49,945 bases of DNA, from positions 1-49,945 of the forward strand of contig NZ_AJQE01000066.1 of NCBI RefSeq assembly GCF_000261685.1, read 5' to 3'. Below are positions 17,826-26,357 of the stretch, in pieces. A program made the translations under genes and the position numbers. Under the pieces are notes generated by a model. It worked only from the letters and a program-made list of their open reading frames with translations, had not been told where the DNA came from and did not search any database. Each line of letters begins with the position of its first letter. Position 1 is the stretch's first letter. Source of the DNA: Bradyrhizobium genomosp. I (2014). Its GTDB lineage: Bacteria; Pseudomonadota; Alphaproteobacteria; Rhizobiales; Xanthobacteraceae.

Positions 17826-18917
17826 ATGAAACGCCGTACATTCCTCAGGGGCGGCGCAGTCGCCGGCGCCACGACGCTGGTAGCTGCACCCGCGATCGCG
17901 CAGAGCGCGCCCGAGATCAAGTGGCGTCTGACCTCGAGCTTCCCGAAGTCGCTCGACACCATCTACGGCACGGCGCAGACCTTTGCGAAATACATCGCTG
18001 AGGCCACCGACAACAAATTCCAGATCCAGACCTTTGCGGCCGGCGAGATCGTTCCGGGCTTGCAGGCGCTCGATGCCGTCAGCACCGCATCGGTGGAGAT
18101 GGCGCAGACCCCGCTCTATTTCTACATCGGCAAGGAGCCGGCGCTCGCCTATGCCACCGGCGCGCCGTTCGGCATGAACCATCGCCATCAGGAATCGTGG
18201 TGGCACTTCGGCGGCGGCGCCGACCTCACCAACGAGGCGCTCAAGCCTTTCAAGGCGCATGCCATCCTCTGCGGCAATTCCGGCACGCAGATGGGCGGCT
18301 GGTTCCGCAAGGAGATCAAGACCGTCGACGACCTCAAGGGTCTCAAATTCCGCATCGCCGGCATGGGCGGCCACGTGCTGGCACGGCTCGGGGTTGTCCC
18401 GCAGCAGATCGCGGGTGGCGACATCTATCCGGCACTGGAGAAGGGCACGATCGACGCGGTCGAGTTCGTCGGTCCCTATGACGACGAGAAGCTCGGTTTC
18501 CAGAAGGTCGCCAAGTACTACTATTTCCCGGGCTGGTGGGAAGGCGGCGCCATGCTGCACATGATCGTCAATGACGAGAAATGGGCTTCGCTGCCGAAGC
18601 AATATCAGGCGATCGTCAACCAGGCGGGCACGGCGGCCGGCGCCTGGATGCTCGAAAAGTATGACAGCGTGAATCCTGCCGCGCTGAAGCGATTGATCGC
18701 CAACGGCGCGGAGCTGAAGGCGTTCCCGCAGCCGGTGCTGGAGGCCTGCTACAACGCGACCCAGGACCACCTGAACGAGCTCGCCGCCAAGAGCGACCTG
18801 TTCAAGCGGACCAAGGAGAGCCACGATGCGTATATGAAGGAGCTGCTGTTCTACACGCAGATCGCCGAGAACTTCTACGACAACTATCTGCTCAGCAAGA
18901 TGCGCAACAAGACCTGA
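17826..18917 (+). CDS. TRAP transporter substrate-binding protein (DctP family)
   Basis: A 363-residue periplasmic protein with a Tat-type signal (MKRRTFLRGG, AIAQ cleavage), followed by a DctP fold. The conserved Arg-containing segment KGLKFRIAGMGG binds the ligand carboxylate in this family, and AVEFVGPYDDEKLGF plus YYYFPGWWEGG resemble TakP-type 2-oxoacid binders. No DctQ/DctM membrane partners lie in the window, so it is an orphan that must work with distant permeases. GGGAGAG lies upstream of the start. Confidence 0.92.
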   Translation: MKRRTFLRGGAVAGATTLVAAPAIAQSAPEIKWRLTSSFPKSLDTIYGTAQTFAKYIAEATDNKFQIQTFAAGEIVPGLQALDAVSTASVEMAQTPLYFYIGKEPALAYATGAPFGMNHRHQESWWHFGGGADLTNEALKPFKAHAILCGNSGTQMGGWFRKEIKTVDDLKGLKFRIAGMGGHVLARLGVVPQQIAGGDIYPALEKGTIDAVEFVGPYDDEKLGFQKVAKYYYFPGWWEGGAMLHMIVNDEKWASLPKQYQAIVNQAGTAAGAWMLEKYDSVNPAALKRLIANGAELKAFPQPVLEACYNATQDHLNELAAKSDLFKRTKESHDAYMKELLFYTQIAENFYDNYLLSKMRNKT

Positions 18918-18929
18918 GCGCAACAACGG

Positions 18930-18954
18930 GGGCGCGGTGTCTCACGCCGCGCCC
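18930..18954. terminator. hairpin between convergent TRAP and ABC ATPase genes
   Basis: GGGCGCGG (18930-18937) and CCGCGCCC (18947-18954) form a perfect 8-bp stem with a 9-nt loop. It overlaps the last codons of the minus-strand ATPase gene. No T-run on either side, so its terminator strength is doubtful. Confidence 0.35.
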
Positions 18955-19715
18955 AAGCCGAGCTTCGCATAGATGCGCCTTGCATAGGCACCGAACGCAT
19001 CCGTCGTCTTCAGCGGAAGGTCGCGCGGGAAGGGCAGGTCGATCGCGAAATAGTCGGCCATCTTCGCCGGGCCCGCCGTCAGCACGGCGCAGTGCGAGGA
19101 CAGGAAGACGGCTTCCTGGATCGAGTGCGTGACGAAGATGATGGTCTTGCCGCTCTCGCGCCAGATCCGCAGCATCTCCAGATTCATCTGCTCGCGGGTC
19201 AGCGCGTCCAGCGCGCCGAACGGCTCGTCCATCAGGATCAGTTTTGGATCGTGAATGAAGGCGCGCGCGATCGCGGTGCGCTGCTGCATGCCGCCGGACA
19301 GCTGCTGCGGATATTTCTGCTCGTAGCCGGCGAGCCCGACGAGGCTGAGCAGGTCGCGCGCCCGCTCGCGCGCGGCCTTCATCGGCAGTCCCACGATCTC
19401 GGCCGGCAGCAGCACGTTGTCGAGGATCGTGCGCCACTTCAGCAACAAGGCCTGCTGGAACACCATGCCGATGTCGCGGCTGGGGTCGAACGGGCTCCTG
19501 GCATTGCCTATCCTGACGGTGCCGCCGTCGGCGCCATGCAGGCCGGCCAGGATCTTCATCACCGTGGTCTTGCCGCAGCCGGAGGGGCCGACCAGCGAGA
19601 CCAATTCGCCTTCCTGCACGTCCATGGTGACGTCGGACACCGCGAGAAATTCCGCGCCGCCGCTGCGATAAACTTTTCGCACGCCTTGCAGGCTGATGAA
19701 GGGGTCTGAGCTCAT
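18942..19715 (-). CDS. ABC transporter ATP-binding protein (nitrate/sulfonate/taurine type)
   Basis: A 257-residue ATPase with Walker A GPSGCGKTT, Q-loop VFQQALLLKW, signature LSGGMQQR, Walker B LILMDEPFGALD and H-loop VTHSIQEA. The KWRTILDNV segment after the Q-loop and the DEPFGALDALTR wording are typical of the SsuB/TauB/ThiZ subfamily. It pairs with the permease at 22634-23404 and the binding protein at 24236-25252. ATG 19715 overlaps the upstream stop by 4 bases (ATGA). Last gene of the operon. Confidence 0.93.
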   Translation of the reverse strand: MSSDPFISLQGVRKVYRSGGAEFLAVSDVTMDVQEGELVSLVGPSGCGKTTVMKILAGLHGADGGTVRIGNARSPFDPSRDIGMVFQQALLLKWRTILDNVLLPAEIVGLPMKAARERARDLLSLVGLAGYEQKYPQQLSGGMQQRTAIARAFIHDPKLILMDEPFGALDALTREQMNLEMLRIWRESGKTIIFVTHSIQEAVFLSSHCAVLTAGPAKMADYFAIDLPFPRDLPLKTTDAFGAYARRIYAKLGLGAA

Positions 19716-20767
19716 GCCAGCCATTTGCCGAGGTTTGCGGCGACGAAGGCATCGTCGCTGAGGTCGGCGTGCTCGCGGCAGACGCGGTCGATCTCCTCCT
19801 TCTGGCCGGGGCTGAGGCCTTCGTTCGGATCGAGGCACCACAAGCCTTTCATCAGGCCCTGGCGCCGAAGCACTTCGTGGCAGCCGGCGATGCAGCCGTG
19901 AAAATGGTTGGCGACATCGAAGAAGGCGCTGTTGCAATCGGTGACGCGGGCATCGAGCGCCAGCAGGTCGGCCGACACGGCCTCCTTGTGCCGCGCTGCC
20001 TTGCAGCGTTCGAACTGCCTGATGGCGCTCGCGGTCCAGACCGACCAGTGGCCGAGCAGGCCACCCTTGAAGTAGGTGCGGGTGGTGACGCCCTTGTCGC
20101 GGAGATCGAACGGCAGCGTCAGGTCGAGCAGGATGTGGTCGTCATTGCCGGTGTAGAGCGCGACGCGGTCGAGTGCGCCGGCGGCCGCGACGCCGCGCAG
20201 CACGTCGAGAGTTCTGTAGCGGTTGAACGGCGCGATCTTGATCGCAATGACGTTGTCGATCGAGGCGAAGCGCTGCCAGAACCGGCTCGACAGGACGACG
20301 CCGCCGACGGCCGGCTGAAGGTAGAAGCCGACCAGCGGAATTTCGGCGGCCACGGACGTGCAATGCGCGATGATCTCGTCCTCGGAGGCGCTCTTCATCG
20401 CGGCGAGGCTGAGCAGGCCCGCATGATAGCCGATGTCGCGCGCGGTGCGGGCCTCGGCAATTGCCTGCCGCGTGGGGCCGGCCAGGCCCGCGACCAGTGC
20501 CAGCGGCCGCCTGGTCCAGTGTGCTGCGGTCTCGGCGGCGAGCTCGAGCACGGGACGGTAGAGGCCGACGTCACGGATCGCGAATTGCGTGGTGTGGACG
20601 CCGACCGCAAGGCCGCCCGAGCCGGCGTCGAGGTAATAGCGCGTCAGCGCACGCTGATGCGTCCTGTCGAGCTGTCGCTCGGCGGTCAGCGCGAGGGGAT
20701 GCGCCGGCAGCACGGTGCCGTCTGCGATCAGCTTGCGGACGTCGCTGTTGATCTGGCTGTGGTGCAT
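19712..20767 (-). CDS. dihydrodipicolinate synthase/N-acetylneuraminate lyase family protein
   Basis: A 351-residue class I aldolase-like protein. The Schiff-base lysine is in VIAIKIAPF (about residue 178), and a Tyr occupies the position of the catalytic Tyr (VGFYLQPA). The expected TGxE-type substrate loop is replaced by GSGGLAVG. It is about 50 residues longer than DapA. Inference: a retro-aldol or dehydratase step in catabolism of the compound imported by the same operon, rather than lysine synthesis. TAGGA precedes the ATG. The stop overlaps the ATPase start by 4 bases. Confidence 0.9.
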   Translation of the reverse strand: MHHSQINSDVRKLIADGTVLPAHPLALTAERQLDRTHQRALTRYYLDAGSGGLAVGVHTTQFAIRDVGLYRPVLELAAETAAHWTRRPLALVAGLAGPTRQAIAEARTARDIGYHAGLLSLAAMKSASEDEIIAHCTSVAAEIPLVGFYLQPAVGGVVLSSRFWQRFASIDNVIAIKIAPFNRYRTLDVLRGVAAAGALDRVALYTGNDDHILLDLTLPFDLRDKGVTTRTYFKGGLLGHWSVWTASAIRQFERCKAARHKEAVSADLLALDARVTDCNSAFFDVANHFHGCIAGCHEVLRRQGLMKGLWCLDPNEGLSPGQKEEIDRVCREHADLSDDAFVAANLGKWLA

Positions 20768-20773
20768 GATGTC

Positions 20774-21592
20774 CTATCCAAATTCGGGGCCGGCGACTGC
20801 GAATGGCATTTCCCCGGCCATGGCGGTGGCGGAGCCGAGACGCATGCGTTGGAAGGGGCGTTCGATGGTCCAGCCGGCGACGGAGAGGCCGTCCAGGAAC
20901 GCGCCGCTGGAAGCGACGGCATCGAGCAGCACCGGTCCGGTCTCCGAGCATGCGATCGCATCGACCAGGTTCAGGGCGGCGGCGGTGTCATCCGCAAAGA
21001 GGGGCCCGATATGACGCGCTGTTCGGCCGTCCCGTACCAGGGCGATCGACCCGTCGCCCGCCACGATGCGCGAACCAGACCGTTGCGCGAAGGCGGAGAG
21101 CAGGGCGGTTCGATCCAATCCCGTGGCCCGGAGATCGCGCAAGCAAAGCGCGTCCAGCGTCGCCGGCGCAGGCATCGTGCCCGCATGGCCGGGGCTCACC
21201 AGCTTCAGGCGGCGCAATTGCGAAGTCGGGATGAAGCCGAGCGGACCGTAGACCTTGGCGCCGTCAGGCGTCGCATCGAGCCAGCACGTCAGCCTCTCCT
21301 TGCGGGCCGTATCGAGGCAGGCATCGACGAGCTTCGTGGCCAGACCGCGGCGGCGATGGCTTTCCGTCACCAGCACCATGCTGATCCACGCATTGTTGCC
21401 GGAATAGGGCAGCAGCGCCGCGGTTGCGGCCAGCCGTGCGCCGTCGCGGATGCCGAACACGAAGCCTTCGCTCAGGAAGAAGCGCCAGTCCTCGATCGTC
21501 TGGTTCCAGTGCGCTTCGGTCGAGAGCACGAGGCCCGCCGCGGCGTCCTCGACGCCGAGCCGGACGATGCGCGGCCCGTCAGTAGCGACCAT
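20774..21592 (-). CDS. GNAT family N-acetyltransferase
   Basis: A 272-residue protein. The N-terminal half is a GNAT domain: VLVTESHRRRGLATKLVDA (about residues 72-90) holds the acetyl-CoA pyrophosphate loop R/QxxGxG/A. The C-terminal half (about 150-272) looks like a second, degenerate GNAT-like domain, as in several two-domain GNAT proteins. ATG 21592 overlaps the upstream SDR gene by 14 bases and its stop lies 6 bases before the DHDPS-family gene, so it is co-transcribed. Substrate unknown. Confidence 0.88.
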   Translation of the reverse strand: MVATDGPRIVRLGVEDAAAGLVLSTEAHWNQTIEDWRFFLSEGFVFGIRDGARLAATAALLPYSGNNAWISMVLVTESHRRRGLATKLVDACLDTARKERLTCWLDATPDGAKVYGPLGFIPTSQLRRLKLVSPGHAGTMPAPATLDALCLRDLRATGLDRTALLSAFAQRSGSRIVAGDGSIALVRDGRTARHIGPLFADDTAAALNLVDAIACSETGPVLLDAVASSGAFLDGLSVAGWTIERPFQRMRLGSATAMAGEMPFAVAGPEFG

Positions 21593-22616
21593 CGCGCACC
21601 TCGTATTTGGTGGGCTTGCCGAGGCTAGGCATGGCACGAGAGACCCAATCCGCGGTCCAGGCGATCAACTGGTCGGTGTCAACGACGGGCAGGCCGAACA
21701 GTTCGACCGCCTTCGACGTGTCGGTCAGCCACGCGGTCGGTTCCTCCTTGCCTGTCAGCACCGGCGCGCGGCCGAACCTCGCGCCGAACTTCGCCGCGAG
21801 ATCGCGCACCGCGAGGATCTCGTGGCCGCTGACGTTGATCGGCGAGGTCGGCGTCGTGCAATGCGCCAGGCAGCGCAGCGCCTGGGAGGACGCATCGCCC
21901 TGCCAGATGAAATTGACATGGCCGAGGCTGACGTCGATCGGTGTTCCCGTCAGCACTTTCGTCGCGATGTCGTGCAGCACGCCGTAGCGCATGTCGATCG
22001 CGTAGTTGAGGCGGAACAACCGCCCCGGCGTGCCGAACCTGCGCGAGAAATATTCGAACATGCGCTCGCGGCCGACGCAGGACTGCGCGTATTCGCCGGG
22101 CGGGTTCGGCGCCATGTCCTCGCTCGAGCCTTTGCCGTCGACGGGGACGAACGGATAGATGCAGCCGGTCGAGAACGCCACGATGCGCGAGGAGGGGAAA
22201 GCCTGCGCGACCAGCGCCGGGACATGCGCGTTCATGGCCCAGGTCAGCGACAGATCGCCCTCGGCGCCGAACTTGCGGCCGGCCATGAAGACGATGTTCG
22301 GCGCCTTCGGCAGTGCCGCAATCGCCGTCTCGTCCATCAGGTCGCAATTGATCGTGTCGATGCCGCGCGCATGCAGCCAGTCCTTCACGCCGGCGTCGCT
22401 GAAGCGGGCGACGCCGATGATGCGGCGATCGGGCGCCGCGGCCTTCGCAAGTCCTGCCAGCGTCGGGCCCATCTTGCCGGCGACGCCGAGGATCATGATG
22501 TCGCCCTCGACCTTCTCGATGTCGTCGATCAGCGCCTGGCTCGGCCGGCACAGGAGGTCGTCCAGCGCAGCGATGTCGGGAATGGTCTTCGGCAGCGTCT
22601 GGCGGGTGAGCAGCAT
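21579..22616 (-). CDS. atypical extended SDR (NAD-dependent epimerase-like)
   Basis: A 345-residue Rossmann protein. The NAD-binding motif GVAGKMG (about residues 44-50) and the catalytic-Ser strand FSTGCIYPF are present. The expected YxxxK reads YAQSC, so the catalytic lysine is replaced by Cys. A long N-terminal extension (~40 residues) precedes the nucleotide-binding strand. It is embedded in the ABC/DHDPS/GNAT operon, 17 bases after the permease. It could be an enzyme with altered chemistry or a binding protein. Confidence 0.87.
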   Translation of the reverse strand: MLLTRQTLPKTIPDIAALDDLLCRPSQALIDDIEKVEGDIMILGVAGKMGPTLAGLAKAAAPDRRIIGVARFSDAGVKDWLHARGIDTINCDLMDETAIAALPKAPNIVFMAGRKFGAEGDLSLTWAMNAHVPALVAQAFPSSRIVAFSTGCIYPFVPVDGKGSSEDMAPNPPGEYAQSCVGRERMFEYFSRRFGTPGRLFRLNYAIDMRYGVLHDIATKVLTGTPIDVSLGHVNFIWQGDASSQALRCLAHCTTPTSPINVSGHEILAVRDLAAKFGARFGRAPVLTGKEEPTAWLTDTSKAVELFGLPVVDTDQLIAWTADWVSRAMPSLGKPTKYEVRDGRY

Positions 22617-22633
22617 GGGTTCGTCCTTGGTCT

Positions 22634-23404
22634 TCAGGTCTGTCTGGCGTCGCCGACCACGAACATGCGTTCGAGGGCGAGCACCAGGCCATAGAGAGCG
22701 ACGCCGAGCAGTGTCAGCAGCACGACGGCCATCACCATCGCGGGCGTGTCGAGCGAGGACTGCACCTGGATCATGAGGTAGCCGAGCCCGCGCTCGGAGG
22801 CGATGAACTCGCCGACGATGGCGCCGGCGACCGCCAGGATGGCGCCGACCTTCATGCCGGAGAACACGTAAGGCAGCGATCCCGGCAGCTGGATCTTGCG
22901 AAACAGCGTCCAGCGCGAGCCGCGCAGCGATTTGACGAGATCGAGCAGGTCAGGCTCGACTTCGCGCAGGCCCCGCGCGGTGGTGAGCAGGATCGGGAAG
23001 AAGCAGATGCTGAATGCGATCAGAATGTTCGGCACGATGCCGTAGGAGAACCAGACGATGAAGAGCGGGCCGAGCGCGACCTTCGGGATCATGTTCAGCG
23101 TGACGAACAGCGGTAGCAGCACGAGGCTGAGCAGCGGCGCCCAGCTGAAGATCACCGCAAGCGCGACGCCGACGAAGGCGCCGAGCGCGAAGCCGCCGAG
23201 GATCTCGACCGCGGTCACCAGCGTGTTGGCGCCCCAGGCATAGCCCGTGGTTCCCAATGTCTGAATTGTCGCAAGCGGCGAGGGCAGGATGAATTTCGGC
23301 ACCCGGAAGGCGTCGACCGCGACCTGCCACAGCACGAGCACGGCGAGGTGCACGATCAGGATGACCGCAAAGCTGCGCCAGCTGCGTGCCCCGTCTCCTC
23401 CCAC
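22634..23404 (-). CDS. ABC transporter permease (SsuC/TauC/ThiX type)
   Basis: A 256-residue inner-membrane protein with about six hydrophobic segments and a BPD_transp_1 domain; the EAA loop is recognisable as KSLRGSRWTLFRKIQLPGSLPYVFSG. This architecture is that of nitrate/sulfonate/pyrimidine importers. GTG 23404 is chosen as start because GGGAG lies 6 bases upstream and the length then matches the family; a TTG at 23476, overlapping the tetR stop, is the longest option. It works with the ATPase at 18942 and the binding protein at 24236. Confidence 0.9.
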   Translation of the reverse strand: MGGDGARSWRSFAVILIVHLAVLVLWQVAVDAFRVPKFILPSPLATIQTLGTTGYAWGANTLVTAVEILGGFALGAFVGVALAVIFSWAPLLSLVLLPLFVTLNMIPKVALGPLFIVWFSYGIVPNILIAFSICFFPILLTTARGLREVEPDLLDLVKSLRGSRWTLFRKIQLPGSLPYVFSGMKVGAILAVAGAIVGEFIASERGLGYLMIQVQSSLDTPAMVMAVVLLTLLGVALYGLVLALERMFVVGDARQT

Positions 23405-23472
23405 CGACTGCTCCCTGTTGCCTGCGGTCACCCTGCCGCCGGTCGCAAGCCTAGCCGGACTCGAAGGAAGTT

Positions 23473-23488
23473 TCAACCAGTTGGTTGA
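23473..23488. promoter_or_regulatory. perfect palindrome, candidate TetR operator (site A)
   Basis: TCAACCA-GT-TGGTTGA: 7-bp perfect arms, 16 bp in all, at the 3' end of tetR and ahead of the permease. The form resembles TetR/RutR-type boxes (TTGACCA-N2-TGGTCAA). A related site (B) lies in front of tetR. Confidence 0.45.
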
Positions 23489-24135
23489 TTAGGTCGGAGC
23501 GACTGGAGCACCAGATCGGCGACGTGCCGCCGGCGGGCGCGCCGCTGGGCGCGGCTCGACAGGTCCTTGCCGAAGATCGCCGACAGCGTCGGGGTGTTGG
23601 AGAAGAAGAAATAGCTGAGGCCCGCAATCGAGATATAGAGCTGGACGGGATCGATCCCCTTGCGGAATACACCCGAGCGCACCCCCTCATTGAGGATGTG
23701 GGAGACGCTCTTGACAAGCGGCGAGTGCATCGCTTCCAGCCGGGTCGAGCCGCGGACATGACGGGCGCCGCCGCGGTTCTCGTCGTTCAAGAGCACGATG
23801 AAATCAGGGTTTGCCGCCAGGTGGTCGAACGATGCTTCGATCAGCCTGCGGATCGCCTTCTCCGGCGGCAGGCCTTCGAGATTGAGCCTGCGCTCCTGCT
23901 CGCGGATGTCCTCATAGACCCATTCGAGCACGGCGAGGTACAGCGCGTCCTTGTCGCCGAAATAGTGGTAGACGAGCTGCTTGTTGACGCCGGCGCGCTC
24001 GGCGATCTCGTCGACACGGGCGCCCGCAAGGCCGTGCCGGGCGAATTCCTGGCGCGCCGCGGTCAGGAGCTTCTTGCGGGTGGCGACGGGGTCGCGGCGC
24101 TGCGGCACGGTGTCGCCAGATCGTTTTGCGGGCAT
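23473..24135 (-). CDS. TetR/AcrR family transcriptional regulator
   Basis: A 220-residue repressor. The N-terminal helix-turn-helix (residues ~20-65) reads ARQEFARHGLAGARVDEIA, then GVNKQLVYHYFGDKDALY, which is highly typical of TetR. The C-terminal ligand domain resembles the TetR group around RutR. It is the first gene of the operon and divergent from the binding protein. ATG 24135 is preferred over the TTG at 24156. Palindromes overlap its stop and precede its start, suggesting autoregulation and control of the transport genes by the imported compound. Confidence 0.92.
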   Translation of the reverse strand: MPAKRSGDTVPQRRDPVATRKKLLTAARQEFARHGLAGARVDEIAERAGVNKQLVYHYFGDKDALYLAVLEWVYEDIREQERRLNLEGLPPEKAIRRLIEASFDHLAANPDFIVLLNDENRGGARHVRGSTRLEAMHSPLVKSVSHILNEGVRSGVFRKGIDPVQLYISIAGLSYFFFSNTPTLSAIFGKDLSSRAQRRARRRHVADLVLQSLRPNQPTG

Positions 24136-24137
24136 TT

Positions 24138-24153
24138 CCAACCAAACAGTTGA
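24138..24153. promoter_or_regulatory. second candidate TetR operator (site B) in the divergent promoter region
   Basis: The minus strand reads TCAACTGTTTGGTTGG, matching site A (TCAACCAGTTGGTTGA) at 12 of 16 positions. It lies 3 bases upstream of the tetR ATG and about 80 bases upstream of the divergent binding-protein gene, a sensible place for autorepression. Confidence 0.4.
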
Positions 24154-24235
24154 CAAGTGGAGGGCGGGCTTGTTGCATTGGTATCCTCACAAGGGGAGAG
24201 CGACAAGCCGGGTCGCGGCAATGAGGAGAGATGCG

Positions 24236-25252
24236 ATGAAGCGTTTGCAGGCGGCGGGCTCGGCCCTGGTGTTGGCTCTCGGGCTCGGTGTGCCGGCGGT
24301 GCCCGTGCATGCGGGTGAAGCCGTCAATCTGATCCTGAACTGGACGCCGACGGCCGATCACTCGCCGTACTATTTCGCCAAGGCGCAGGGCTGGTACGAG
24401 AAGGCGGGGATCGACCTCACCATCGAGACCGGCAAGGGCTCCGGCGTCTCCGCCGCCAAGGTCGGCTCCGGCGGCTCGCCGTTCGGCGTCGCCGATCTCG
24501 CCACCATGCTGGTGGCCAAGAGCAAGGGCGCCGACACCGTCGCGGTGATGAGCGTCTACGCCAACACCGGCCAGACCTTCTACTGGCTGAAGAGCTATGG
24601 CGTGAACGGGGTGAAGGACTTCGCGGGCCACAAGATCGGCAATCCCCCCGGCGATGCCTCGCGGGTGATGTGGCCGGCCTTTGCCAAGGCGGCAGGGCTT
24701 GCGCCCGACTCCGTCGGCTTCGTCAATGTCGGACCGACCGCGAAGATCGCGGCGCTGAAGAGCCACACCGTCGACATCATCAGCGACTTCTACAACGAGC
24801 ACGACCTGAAGGTCATCGAGTTCGGAGGCGATCTCGGCTACCTCAACTGGAAGGACATCGGGCTCAATCCTTACGGCAACTCGCTGATCGTCAACGGTGC
24901 TTACTTGCAGAAGAACCCGAAGGTCGTCGAGGATTTCGTCCGCGTCACGCAGAAGGCCTTTGCTGCCTGCGTCGCCGACGTCACGCCCTGCCTGAAGGCG
25001 CTGCTCGATCAGGTCTCCGGCCTCGACAAAGCGAACCAGGAGCGCCAGTGGGAGCGCATCAAGTTCCTGATGACGGACGAGTTCACGACCACAAAGGGTC
25101 TCGGCTGGATCGACGGCGAGCGGATGAAGAAGGACTACGAGCTGGTCCAGACCTATCTCGGCATGGAGAAGCCGTTCGACGTGACGACCGCGTTCACGAC
25201 CAAGATGCTGGATCCCAGCATCAAGATGGATGCGAGCAAGGTGAAGAAGTAG
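24236..25252 (+). CDS. ABC transporter substrate-binding protein (NMT1/THI5 family)
   Basis: A 338-residue periplasmic protein: signal peptide (MKRLQAAG..., cleavage after VHA, about residue 24), then the NMT1/THI5 hallmark NLILNWTPTADHSPYYFAKA and GWYEKAGIDL. This family binds thiamine-pyrimidine precursors, aromatic sulfonates or riboflavin-like compounds; the particular ligand cannot be told. GAGGAGAG precedes ATG 24236 at ideal spacing. It is divergently transcribed from the tetR-permease-SDR-GNAT-DHDPS-ATPase operon and supplies its missing binding protein. Confidence 0.92.
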   Translation: MKRLQAAGSALVLALGLGVPAVPVHAGEAVNLILNWTPTADHSPYYFAKAQGWYEKAGIDLTIETGKGSGVSAAKVGSGGSPFGVADLATMLVAKSKGADTVAVMSVYANTGQTFYWLKSYGVNGVKDFAGHKIGNPPGDASRVMWPAFAKAAGLAPDSVGFVNVGPTAKIAALKSHTVDIISDFYNEHDLKVIEFGGDLGYLNWKDIGLNPYGNSLIVNGAYLQKNPKVVEDFVRVTQKAFAACVADVTPCLKALLDQVSGLDKANQERQWERIKFLMTDEFTTTKGLGWIDGERMKKDYELVQTYLGMEKPFDVTTAFTTKMLDPSIKMDASKVKK

Positions 25253-25316
25253 GACCTGCGCGCGGGCGCGCTACTCCGTCTTCCGTCCCCCTGAGATGGC
25301 CGCTTCTCCAGCGGCC

Positions 25317-26345
25317 TTACTCCGCCGCCTTTTCCCTCAAGCGCTGCGCATAGACATTGATGACCAGCGCCGCCAAGAGGATCAGGCCACGGATCAGGAT
25401 CTTCAGGAAGCTGTCGATGTTGACGTGGTCGAGGCCGTTGTTGAGGACGCCGAGCACGAACAGGCCGACGATGGTGTTGCCGATGCCGCCGCGGCCGCCG
25501 AACAGGCTGGTGCCGCCGACGACGACGGCGGCGATGGAGTCGAGCAAATAGGTGTCGAACTCGTTCTGCTGCGCGCTGCCGAAATGGGCGACGCCGAGCA
25601 TGCCGCCGATGCCGGAGCACACCGCCGAGATCACCATGACCGCACCGAGGATGAGCTTGACGTTGAGGCCGGAATATTCGGCGGCCTCGCGATTTCCCCC
25701 GACCATGTAGACGTAGCGGCCGAAGCGCGTGTAGGTCAGCACCAGATGGCCGCCGAGCAGCATGACTGCGGCGACGATGACGATCCAGGGGATGCCGCCG
25801 ATCGAACCCGAGCCGAGGGTCGTGATCAGGCTCGGCACCTTGTAGGCGATCTGGCCGCGCACCAGCAGCGCCGAGATGCCGGCGGCGATCTGCATCATCG
25901 CCAGGGTCATGATGAAGGAGGGGATGCCGATCACGGTCAGCCCCAGCGCGTTGACGAGGCCGAGCAGGGCGCAGAGCAGGATCGACAGGATGATCGCAGC
26001 CGCGCCGGGCAGGGGGATATTGGCGATGTTGACGTAGGACTCCTGCAGCGTGAAGTAGGCGACCGCGATGCCGGTGACGTTGGCGATGCTGGCGATGGAG
26101 AGGTCGATCTCGGCGCAGAGGATCACGAAGGTGAGGCCGACCGCGATGATGCCGGTGACCGACACCTGCGTCAGGATGTTGCCGAGATTGTCGAGTGTCG
26201 CGAAGGAGGGGCTGGCGAAGGCGAAGAAGGCGGAGAGGAAGATCAGGGTGAGGAATGGTGCGATGTTGCGCATCTGCGAGCGCAGGAAGGGCGCCAGCCC
26301 GCGCGCCCGCTGTCCCGCCGCCAAAGCCGTCTCACTGCTCGCCAT
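25317..26345 (-). CDS. sugar ABC transporter permease (RbsC type)
   Basis: A 342-residue inner-membrane protein with eight to ten hydrophobic segments and the BPD_transp_2 wording VGLTFVILCAEIDLS near the N-terminus and GGTSLFGGRGGIGNT near the C-terminus, which define RbsC/XylH permeases. Third gene of a binding protein-ATPase-permease operon, 12 bases after the ATPase stop. GGAG lies 7 bases before the ATG. The imported sugar or polyol is not evident. Confidence 0.94.
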   Translation of the reverse strand: MASSETALAAGQRARGLAPFLRSQMRNIAPFLTLIFLSAFFAFASPSFATLDNLGNILTQVSVTGIIAVGLTFVILCAEIDLSIASIANVTGIAVAYFTLQESYVNIANIPLPGAAAIILSILLCALLGLVNALGLTVIGIPSFIMTLAMMQIAAGISALLVRGQIAYKVPSLITTLGSGSIGGIPWIVIVAAVMLLGGHLVLTYTRFGRYVYMVGGNREAAEYSGLNVKLILGAVMVISAVCSGIGGMLGVAHFGSAQQNEFDTYLLDSIAAVVVGGTSLFGGRGGIGNTIVGLFVLGVLNNGLDHVNIDSFLKILIRGLILLAALVINVYAQRLREKAAE

Positions 26346-26357
26346 TGTGCTTCTCCG

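Noticed and set aside
19769..21628. A 619-codon plus-strand open frame
   Set aside because: Antisense to the DHDPS-family and GNAT genes; no family signature.
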